Part shown: positions 1 through 5,716 of the stretch, piece after piece
How positions within the stretch are numbered: the stretch's first letter is position 1
Layout: each line of letters starts with the position of its first letter
Notes under the pieces: model-generated
What the model saw: the letters and a program-made list of their open reading frames with translations, nothing else
Database searches by the model: none
Told to the model about the DNA's origin: nothing
Made by a program: the position numbers and the translations under genes
DNA from: Bifidobacterium breve
Lineage (GTDB): Bacteria; Bacteroidota; Bacteroidia; Chitinophagales; Chitinophagaceae
Assembly: GCA_943323935.2 (NCBI GenBank)
Contig: CALPJR020000055.1
Location: 1 to 6,261, forward strand
Direction: 5' to 3'
DNA: 6,261 nucleotides

Positions 1-267
1 AAAAAATTGGACCTAACTCCTGCAGAAGCAGAAAAATTTTGGCCAGTATACAACGAGCAAAAAGAAGCAAGTCGTAATTTGATGGAAACAAAAAAAGAAG
101 ACGAGATTGCATTTCAAGAAGCAATGCTAGTAATAAGGAAGAAGTTTAAGAAGGACTTGATGCCAATCTTAAAAACAGAAGAAAGAGTGAACCTGGCTTT
201 AAAAGTAGACAGAGAGCTTTTAAATAAAATGCGTAACGAAATGATGCGCAGAAAGCGACCTATGTAA
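1..267 (+). CDS. C-terminal part of a small Spy/LTXXQ-like Bacteroidota protein (5' end outside window)
   Basis: The frame is open from base 1, so the true start lies upstream; a TTG at 7-9 is only an internal leucine codon (KKLDLTPAEAEKFW). Eighty-eight residues are visible, ending in TAA. The sequence is very rich in Lys, Glu, Arg and Met and should be almost entirely helical. It opens with an LTPAEAEKFWPVYNE motif and has a second, weaker helical element around LMPILKTEERVNLALK. This pattern resembles short exported Bacteroidota proteins of the Spy/CpxP (LTXXQ) kind, some of which are annotated as 'sensor of ECF-type sigma factor' and sit near sigma/anti-sigma genes. No signal peptide can be checked because the N terminus is missing. 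The family link rests on motif resemblance, and a periplasmic chaperone or stress-sensor role is inference. A strong hairpin terminator follows within 25 bases, so this is the last gene of its transcript. Confidence 0.75.
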   Translation, partial: KKLDLTPAEAEKFWPVYNEQKEASRNLMETKKEDEIAFQEAMLVIRKKFKKDLMPILKTEERVNLALKVDRELLNKMRNEMMRRKRPM

Positions 268-290
268 TTATTTTTTGTTGGTTTGGTTTT

Positions 291-323
291 AGAGCATTAG
301 CCGGGGGGCCAATGCTCTTTTTT
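291..323 (+). terminator. Rho-independent terminator of the small LTXXQ-like gene
   Basis: AGAGCATT (291-298) pairs with AATGCTCT (311-318). After one A-C mismatch the stem continues as GCC (300-302) with GGC (307-309 or shifted by one), enclosing a GGGG loop. Five further T residues follow at 319-323, then ATTT. The T-run lies only on the right side, while the left flank is TTTT rather than A-rich. It therefore looks like a terminator for rightward transcription and a poor one for the leftward gene, whose stop codon (322-324) lies inside the T-run. Confidence 0.85.
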
Positions 324-1854
324 ATTTCACAAGTTCTAAATGGTATTCTTGAATCAATGCAGGATTTTCAGGACTTAATGTAAAGCTTAATTTTAATTTT
401 TGTTTAGCGCCTTCCAATATACAATAGCCTCTTAACTGATTTTCTGCAATCATTTTTCCAACAGATTTAATGGCACCTGCTTGTTCAAAAAGTTGTTTGG
501 CTTCTGCTTTGAGTTCGTCCATTAAATAATCGTCAAAAAAGTTTTCGGCAAAAATGGCTGGTATCTTTTCCCAACTAGGGATAATTTGAAGCAACTCAGT
601 TTGACGTTGCTCGAGTATTGGAGAAACGGTAACCATTCTTGGTTGAAGCTTTGCTATTTTAACCAAGGTATCCAGCACAATTAAATTCATAGTAGAAGTT
701 GGTGCATAGGTATGGTTGGCAAAAAAGATCACACCCAATCCATATTCAGGCATAAAACGCCAATTACTTCCAAAACCTGGAAGACCACCACTATGGCCAA
801 TACTTGTTTTGCCTTCGGCATCATGCATCCAATTTAATCCATAGCTATAACTACTTGTAGTTGCTAATTTTTTCCCAGATGGAAATTGATAATTTGGATT
901 GAGTCCTATGAAAGTATAGGGCTGGTGCATTTCTCTTACCGTACTTCTTTTAATTACTTTGTTTTCTGCCTCGTTGCGCTCTGGCCAAGCAGCTTGATGC
1001 AAAGCAACATATTTTGCAAAATCATCTATCGAAGTAATCATCCCACCCATCGCACCATAAATGCCATCTTTTAATAAAGGCACATTCACCCAATTGCCCT
1101 TGATGGTGCGATAGCCTTTTGCTAAATTTTCTTTGGAGATCGTCCTATATTCATAAGTGGTATGCTGCATGCCTAAAGGGTCCAAAATGGATTGCTTGAT
1201 ATAGGCGTCATAGGTTAATCCTGATACCTGATGTATGATATAGCCCAGCATCGCAAAACCAAGATTGCTATATTCATAATAAGACCCTGTTGTATTTGAA
1301 AATGAGAGGCCTTTTTCAATCAGTGCAATTAGGTCTGCCTCAGAATCATCTAATTGTCTATCTCCCCATGGATTGTCTTCGGGAAAACCGGCCTGATGGG
1401 ACATTAAATGTCGGATAGTGATGGGTGCGCCATCCTTGGTCAATACTTGTCCTTTCATAGCAGGAATATATTGATCAATAGGGTCATCTAAACGCAATTT
1501 TCCAGCATCTCTTAGTTGCAGAATAGCCATGGTGGTAAAACTTTTGGACATAGATGCGATACGGAACATGGTCTGGTCATTAGCAGGAATCTTATCTTCA
1601 ATATTCGCCCATCCAGCTGCTTTTTTATATAATAATTCGCCATCTAATACAATAGCAAAAGCATAAGCAGGAAAATGATGTTTTGTTGCATATTCTTTAT
1701 ATAAATCTTCCACAAGAGGCATCGCTGCCTGTAGATTTGCTTTTCTATTTTCATCTGCAAATACAGCAGGCTTATATTGATTCGTAGTTTGAGCATATCC
1801 ATTGATTAGGATCAATGGTGCTAAAAATAAACTTGTAAATAGGGCTTTTTTCAT
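322..1854 (-). CDS. Exported serine hydrolase, beta-lactamase family (class C / PBP4-like, PF00144 type)
   Basis: A 510-residue protein of the serine beta-lactamase/DD-peptidase/esterase superfamily. All three catalytic motifs are present in order: SxxK as SMSK (Ser101, Lys104), YxN as YSN (195-197), and HxG in place of KTG as HSG (354-356). Family knowledge says Ser is acylated by an amide or ester substrate; the exact substrate cannot be read from the sequence, and antibiotic resistance should not be assumed. Residues 1 to about 21 (MKKALFTSLF..., ending NGYAQ) form a clear signal peptide, so the protein is probably periplasmic or secreted. After the catalytic domain (about 45-400) comes an extra C-terminal region of about 110 residues with no catalytic motif. 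I chose the ATG at 1852-1854 because it puts the Lys-Lys signal peptide at the very N terminus; an in-frame ATG 36 bases upstream (1888-1890) would add a 12-residue extension containing acidic residues. The gene converges on the small gene to its left and diverges from the S9 peptidase gene. Confidence 0.93.
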   Translation of the reverse strand: MKKALFTSLFLAPLILINGYAQTTNQYKPAVFADENRKANLQAAMPLVEDLYKEYATKHHFPAYAFAIVLDGELLYKKAAGWANIEDKIPANDQTMFRIASMSKSFTTMAILQLRDAGKLRLDDPIDQYIPAMKGQVLTKDGAPITIRHLMSHQAGFPEDNPWGDRQLDDSEADLIALIEKGLSFSNTTGSYYEYSNLGFAMLGYIIHQVSGLTYDAYIKQSILDPLGMQHTTYEYRTISKENLAKGYRTIKGNWVNVPLLKDGIYGAMGGMITSIDDFAKYVALHQAAWPERNEAENKVIKRSTVREMHQPYTFIGLNPNYQFPSGKKLATTSSYSYGLNWMHDAEGKTSIGHSGGLPGFGSNWRFMPEYGLGVIFFANHTYAPTSTMNLIVLDTLVKIAKLQPRMVTVSPILEQRQTELLQIIPSWEKIPAIFAENFFDDYLMDELKAEAKQLFEQAGAIKSVGKMIAENQLRGYCILEGAKQKLKLSFTLSPENPALIQEYHLELVK

Positions 1855-1891
1855 GGTAGTGTATTCATCACAAATTAGGTTATAATTCAAA

Positions 1892-1925
1892 AAAATGTAC
1901 TAATTTTCTACACTTAATATTACAA
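1892..1925 (-). promoter_or_regulatory. Possible Bacteroidota-type promoter for the serine hydrolase gene
   Basis: On the minus strand a TTG (complement of 1923-1925) is followed 23 bases later by TACATTTT (complement of 1892-1899), five of six fixed positions of the Bacteroidota -7 box TAnnTTTG. Transcription would begin about 7 bases downstream, near 1885, inside the longer reading frame's extra codons. This would favour the internal ATG at 1854. AT-rich DNA yields such matches easily, so this is tentative. Confidence 0.25.
1901..1908 (+). promoter_or_regulatory. Possible -7 element for the S9 peptidase gene
   Basis: TAATTTTC matches five of six fixed positions of the Bacteroidota -7 box TAnnTTTG and ends 19 bases before the ATG at 1928. 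No good TTG or TTTG element is found 17-23 bases upstream, so support is weak. If real, it would overlap the leftward promoter region in this 73-bp divergent gap. Confidence 0.2.
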
Positions 1926-1927
1926 CT

Positions 1928-4393
1928 ATGCGTAAACAACTTTTTTTAGTACTACTGGCTTTGCCGCTGTTCATTTTTGGACAACAAAAGGCCAATTATG
2001 ACCTAGCAGCAAGATTTTCTCCAAAGAAATTGGATAAGATGATTTTCTCGTTGTCCGTTGATCCTCATTGGTTAAAACAATCCAACAAGTTTTGGTATAC
2101 CTACGAAACAAGTGAAGGAAAACAATGGATGATTGTAGACCCAGTAAAAAATGAAAAGAAGGCGATGTTTGACAAAGATCAAATTGCTGCTGCCTTAACT
2201 AGAATCATCAAAGACCCGTTTGATGCGCAACATCTTCCAATTGACTCTTTAAAGTTTATTAAAGACGAAAACTGGATTCAGTTTGAAGTAAAAAGTAGCA
2301 TTGAGATAGATAAGCCAGGTGCTAAAAAAGATGCGAAGGCAGAAAAAATTAAAAAAGTATTTTATTTTGAATACAATTTGAACACAGCTCAATTAAATGA
2401 GTTAGTTGGATTTACAAAACCAAAAAGAAAACCAAGCTGGGCGAATATGGCACCAGACCAGTCTAAAGTTGTTTTTGGTCGCAACCACAACCTATACTAT
2501 ATGGACAAAGCTAATTATGAAAAAGCTTTGGTGAATGAAGATGATAGTACCATTGTTGAAACCGCTATTACAAAAGATGGTATACAAAATTTTGGATGGC
2601 ATAGCGAAGGTGGCGAAACAAATGTAGATGCTGAGAAAAATAAAAATAAAAGAAAATCTGTTTTTGGTTACTGGAGTGAAAATAGCAAACAACTTGCTAT
2701 TGTAAAAGTAGATAACAGAAAAGTAAAAGATTTATGGGTAATCAATAGTATTGCAGATCCAAGACCAACGCTTGAAACCTATAAATACTGGATGCCAGGC
2801 GAGAAAGAAGCACCAGTGGATCATTTAATGTTGGTAGACATGGTAAACTTTACCAATAAGGAGATCAATGTTTCATTGTATAAAGACCAAGACATTGCAA
2901 TGTGGAATAAGTCCGCTGCAGTAAATGCTAGAGATGATGAATTCAAACCAATGATTTGGCTTGGAACCAATGAGCAATTATACCTTGCAAGAACCAGTCG
3001 TGATTTAAAGAAGATTGACCAATGTGTGGTGAATACAACCACTGGCGAAGTAAAAGTAGTGGTGGCCGAAGCAATGAATACTTCTATTGAAATTAAAAAA
3101 CCAGAATTAATTAAAAGTGGTGCAGAACTGATTGAATGGAGTGAGCGTGATGGATGGGCGCATTTGTATTTATATGATGGTCAAGGAAATTTAAAAAATC
3201 AAATTACACAAGGTGCATGGCATGTAGAGGAAGTGATTGGAGTAGACGAAGCTAAAAGAGTAGTTTATTTTTCTGCAAATGGAAAAGAGTCCATGACTGG
3301 TGGTGGTAAAGAAGACCCATACTATATGCACTTGTATAAGATCAATTTGGATGGCTCTGGCTTACAATTATTAAACGCAGGAAATTTTGATCATAGTTTT
3401 AGCGTGAATGATAACAATACCTATTTCGTCAATACGGCTTCTAGAGTGAACACCACTCCTGTATCAAGCTTACATAGCGCTGACGGAAAGAAAATAATGG
3501 ATCTTGAAACTGCAGACTTAAAAAATCTTATGGCAACAGGTTATAAATTTCCTGAAACATTTAAGATTAAAGCAGACGATGGTATCACCGATTTATATGG
3601 CGTAATGTATAAGCCTTATGATTTTGATAGCACTAAAAAATATCCAATTATTGAGTATGTGTACCCAGGTCCACAAACAGAGTCAGTGAACAAGTCTTTT
3701 AGTAAGGGTATGGATCGTATTGACAGATTAGCTCAATTAGGATTTGTAGTGGTAACAATGGGTAACAGAGGTGGCCATCCAGCTAGAAGTAAATGGTATC
3801 ATAACTATGGTTACGGTAATTTAAGAGATTATGGTCTAGCCGATAAAAAAGCAACCATCGAACAATTAGCAGATAGATTTAGCTTCATTGATAGAAACAA
3901 AGCTGGTATTCATGGTCATAGTGGTGGTGGGTTCATGAGCACTGCAGCTATGTTGGTTTATCCAGATATCTTTAAAGTAGCGGTTAGCAATGCAGGTAAC
4001 CATGATAATAGTGTATACAACAGATGGTGGAGTGAAAAGCATCATGGCGTGAAAGAAAATATCTCTGAAAAAAGCGATACCAGTTTTAGTTATATGATTG
4101 ATAAAAATCAAGACTTAGCTAAAAACTTAAAAGGAAAATTATTATTGATTCATGGTGAGATTGATAACAATGTACACCCAGCCAATACTTTAAGAGTGGT
4201 GAATGCGTTGATTAAAGCCAATAAGCGCTTTGATATGTTGATTCTTCCAACCCAAAGACACGGCTTTGGAGATATGAATGAATACTGGTTCTGGAGAACT
4301 GCAGACTATTTCTCTAAATATTTATTAGGAGACAATACAGAACGTTCTGTAGATATTGATGAGTTAAATAAAGATGTAGAGCGCAAGAAATAA
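1928..4393 (+). CDS. Exported S9 family peptidase (prolyl oligopeptidase / DPP-IV-like)
   Basis: An 821-residue two-domain serine peptidase. Residues 1 to about 19 (MRKQLFLVLLALPLFIFGQ) are a signal peptide, so it acts outside the cytoplasm. Residues of about 30-535 form the beta-propeller-like DPPIV_N region, with elements such as ERDGWAHLYLYD (406-417). Residues of about 545-805 form the alpha/beta-hydrolase Peptidase_S9 domain. The catalytic triad is readable: Ser665 in GHSGGG, Asp746 in HGEIDNNVHP, and His778 in QRHGFGD. A conserved NRGG...YGYGN block (613-630) precedes the nucleophile. Family members cleave after proline or alanine in short peptides. The paired-glutamate motif of classical DPP-IV that anchors the substrate's free N terminus is not obvious in the expected stretch (about 220-250), which is Lys-, Glu- and Asn-rich instead, so true dipeptidyl activity is uncertain. 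A charged tail follows residue 800. An in-frame TAA at 1901-1903 limits the start; ATG at 1928 fits the signal peptide. No Shine-Dalgarno is visible. Confidence 0.95.
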   Translation: MRKQLFLVLLALPLFIFGQQKANYDLAARFSPKKLDKMIFSLSVDPHWLKQSNKFWYTYETSEGKQWMIVDPVKNEKKAMFDKDQIAAALTRIIKDPFDAQHLPIDSLKFIKDENWIQFEVKSSIEIDKPGAKKDAKAEKIKKVFYFEYNLNTAQLNELVGFTKPKRKPSWANMAPDQSKVVFGRNHNLYYMDKANYEKALVNEDDSTIVETAITKDGIQNFGWHSEGGETNVDAEKNKNKRKSVFGYWSENSKQLAIVKVDNRKVKDLWVINSIADPRPTLETYKYWMPGEKEAPVDHLMLVDMVNFTNKEINVSLYKDQDIAMWNKSAAVNARDDEFKPMIWLGTNEQLYLARTSRDLKKIDQCVVNTTTGEVKVVVAEAMNTSIEIKKPELIKSGAELIEWSERDGWAHLYLYDGQGNLKNQITQGAWHVEEVIGVDEAKRVVYFSANGKESMTGGGKEDPYYMHLYKINLDGSGLQLLNAGNFDHSFSVNDNNTYFVNTASRVNTTPVSSLHSADGKKIMDLETADLKNLMATGYKFPETFKIKADDGITDLYGVMYKPYDFDSTKKYPIIEYVYPGPQTESVNKSFSKGMDRIDRLAQLGFVVVTMGNRGGHPARSKWYHNYGYGNLRDYGLADKKATIEQLADRFSFIDRNKAGIHGHSGGGFMSTAAMLVYPDIFKVAVSNAGNHDNSVYNRWWSEKHHGVKENISEKSDTSFSYMIDKNQDLAKNLKGKLLLIHGEIDNNVHPANTLRVVNALIKANKRFDMLILPTQRHGFGDMNEYWFWRTADYFSKYLLGDNTERSVDIDELNKDVERKK

Positions 4394-4398
4394 AACGC

Positions 4399-4430
4399 AT
4401 AATTATTCAGTTAATTAAATTGATAATTAT
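4399..4430. repeat. AT-rich repeated palindrome in the convergent gap
   Basis: The self-complementary octamer ATAATTAT occurs at 4399-4406 and again at 4423-4430, around an imperfect CAGTT/AATTG pairing. It could fold as a weak AT-only hairpin just after the S9 stop codon. In such AT-rich DNA it may be chance, and no function is assigned. Confidence 0.3.
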
Positions 4431-4448
4431 ATAAAATAAATTAGCGCT

Positions 4449-4480
4449 AAAAAAACGCCCCGAAATCGGGGCGTTTTTTT
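4449..4480. terminator. Perfect bidirectional Rho-independent terminator between convergent genes
   Basis: A 32-base perfect inverted repeat: seven A, then CGCCCCG (4456-4462), loop AAAT (4463-4466), then CGGGGCG (4467-4473) and seven T. Both strands therefore carry a GC-rich stem followed by a T-run, so it can end the S9 peptidase transcript (rightward) and the photolyase-like transcript (leftward). The leftward gene's TAA (4479-4481) overlaps the outer end of the repeat, so that gene's last codons abut its own terminator. Confidence 0.95.
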
Positions 4481-5657
4481 ATTTTAAATAGCGTTCACAT
4501 TTTTTCCAATAGCCAAAAAAGCTAGGATAATAGCCATTGACTTGAGGAAACAACCAATCACGTTCTTCTTGTATGCCTTGATAGTGCTTAGTTGTAGGGT
4601 GTTCTTTAAAGTATAAAATAGGTTTTGTGTTTGTAGTGGTTAAACTTGTTTGAATCATTTGGATTAGATCTTCAAAGTTTCCTATGAAAATTTGTATACC
4701 CGAAATATTGGTCTTCGCTAAATCAATCACAAATTGTAACACTTTTTCTGTAATAGGAAATTGATTCAAATGATTAGGCTCAATTAATAAAATTCGATTC
4801 ACTGATTCATCGGCATGCCAGAGGGGATCTAGATTAAAACTATTATAAATACAAAATGGTTGATTGGGTAATACCTGATTGAAATCGAAAATCTGAATTT
4901 GGTTTTTCTCTTGAATGTTTTTTAAAACAATATTGGTATCAATATCAAAATTTTGATCTAAAGGTGCTGCCCATTTTCCAGCATGATTTGATTTAATTTG
5001 ACCAGCTGCATCAAAAATTGCTGCTGTTAAATTTTCATATTCGGTATCTAAAAAACTACCCTCTTGTTTTGTATGGGTGTACTTATTTATATTGTCTTGA
5101 TTGGCGATGTATTTTTTACTACTGAATGTACCTGCTACCCATTGCCAACTTAAAAAATTCGCTGCAGGATCATGGTCTAATAAATGTGCATACATCCACT
5201 TTGCACCAGGCAGCCAAGCTGCTTTAAAAATATTTGAATGCAACATAGAAAGATACATTCTTAGATGATTGTGCAAATAGCCCGAATCATACAATTGATG
5301 AATTGCATTGTCAAGCGCCTGAATACCCGTATTTGCATTGTGCATAGGTGCCGGCAATTGTGCTAAAATAACATCTGTTTGAATTGCCTTTAGGTCTTGT
5401 AAAATCAAATCCCCTTGATGCTGCCAAACTCTTTGAAAGTACTCACGCCATGCCATTTGTTGCATAAAACCAATCCATTCTTGATAACTGTGCTGCTCTT
5501 TAAGCTGATCCATCACCAATACTGGACTCAGGAACCCCCTAGAGATATAGGGCGACCAGCTAGTCACGGCGCCATTGATATAATTCCTTGTGGCATGGTA
5601 TTTACCGGGTTGATAAGATTTGACCTGCTCTAAAAGCGCAGCGTAACTGATATTCAT
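4479..5657 (-). CDS. Cryptochrome/photolyase-type FAD-binding protein lacking the N-terminal antenna domain
   Basis: A 392-residue protein whose first half is the FAD-binding helical domain of DNA photolyases and cryptochromes. Recognisable blocks are TSWSPYISRGFLSP (32-45), MAWREYFQRVW (68-78), TGIQALDNAI followed by GYLHNHLRMY (110-135), and DHDPAANFLSWQW (161-173). Family knowledge: these bind FAD and use blue light to repair UV pyrimidine dimers, or act as light sensors. By alignment from memory to E. coli photolyase, Asn167 matches the FAD-facing Asn378, and Trp171 and Trp148 match the inner two tryptophans of the electron chain. The usual N-terminal alpha/beta antenna domain is absent, and an in-frame stop (5667-5669) lies 12 bases before the ATG, so it has not been lost through start choice. 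Instead residues of about 265-345 look alpha/beta (ILLIEP, IQIFIGNF, ILYF strands), followed by a conserved-looking tail rich in Tyr and Trp (YYPSFFGYWKKC). Only two Cys (269, 387) occur, so the four-Cys iron-sulfur site of PhrB-type enzymes is absent. Repair versus sensory role is unresolved. Confidence 0.88.
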   Translation of the reverse strand: MNISYAALLEQVKSYQPGKYHATRNYINGAVTSWSPYISRGFLSPVLVMDQLKEQHSYQEWIGFMQQMAWREYFQRVWQHQGDLILQDLKAIQTDVILAQLPAPMHNANTGIQALDNAIHQLYDSGYLHNHLRMYLSMLHSNIFKAAWLPGAKWMYAHLLDHDPAANFLSWQWVAGTFSSKKYIANQDNINKYTHTKQEGSFLDTEYENLTAAIFDAAGQIKSNHAGKWAAPLDQNFDIDTNIVLKNIQEKNQIQIFDFNQVLPNQPFCIYNSFNLDPLWHADESVNRILLIEPNHLNQFPITEKVLQFVIDLAKTNISGIQIFIGNFEDLIQMIQTSLTTTNTKPILYFKEHPTTKHYQGIQEERDWLFPQVNGYYPSFFGYWKKCERYLK

Positions 5658-5716
5658 TGATAGGCATTAATTGTACTAAACAATGAACAATTTTAGCTGT
5701 AAAATGTTTAAAATAA
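5658..5716. promoter_or_regulatory. 59-bp divergent promoter region between two photolyase-family genes, with ATTGT/ACAAT dyad
   Basis: Both photolyase-type genes must be transcribed outward from here unless their promoters lie inside the neighbouring coding sequence. ATTGT (5670-5674) and ACAAT (5680-5684) form a perfect five-base inverted repeat around ACTAA, and a further ACAAT follows at 5687-5691. This is a plausible small operator. No clean TAnnTTTG element is visible on either strand. The divergent promoter role follows from the gene layout; the operator is inference. Confidence 0.45.

Noticed and set aside
886..1074. Rightward 62-codon open frame
   Set aside because: It is antisense to the beta-lactamase-family gene and shows no independent signal.
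322..1854. Beta-lactamase-family gene as an antibiotic resistance determinant
   Set aside because: The SxxK/YxN/HxG set is shared by esterases and peptidases of the same superfamily, and HxG rather than KTG is common in the non-resistance members; there is no mobile context.
2492..3042. Two leftward open frames (2492-2692 and 2821-3042)
   Set aside because: Both are antisense to the propeller region of the S9 peptidase and have hydrophobic, low-information translations typical of the reverse of AT-rich coding DNA.
3866..4111. Leftward 81-codon open frame
   Set aside because: It lies antisense to the catalytic domain of the S9 peptidase, whose Ser665 motif and conserved blocks fully explain the region; the translation has no recognisable domain.
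5415..5633. Rightward 72-codon open frame
   Set aside because: It is antisense to the FAD-binding domain of the photolyase-like gene; the codon pattern and motifs support the leftward gene.
4479..5657. Photolyase-like gene as a truncated pseudogene that lost its antenna domain
   Set aside because: The frame is intact for 392 codons, core FAD motifs are preserved, it ends at a proper terminator, and no antenna-domain remnant is seen upstream; the gap to the next gene is only 59 bases.
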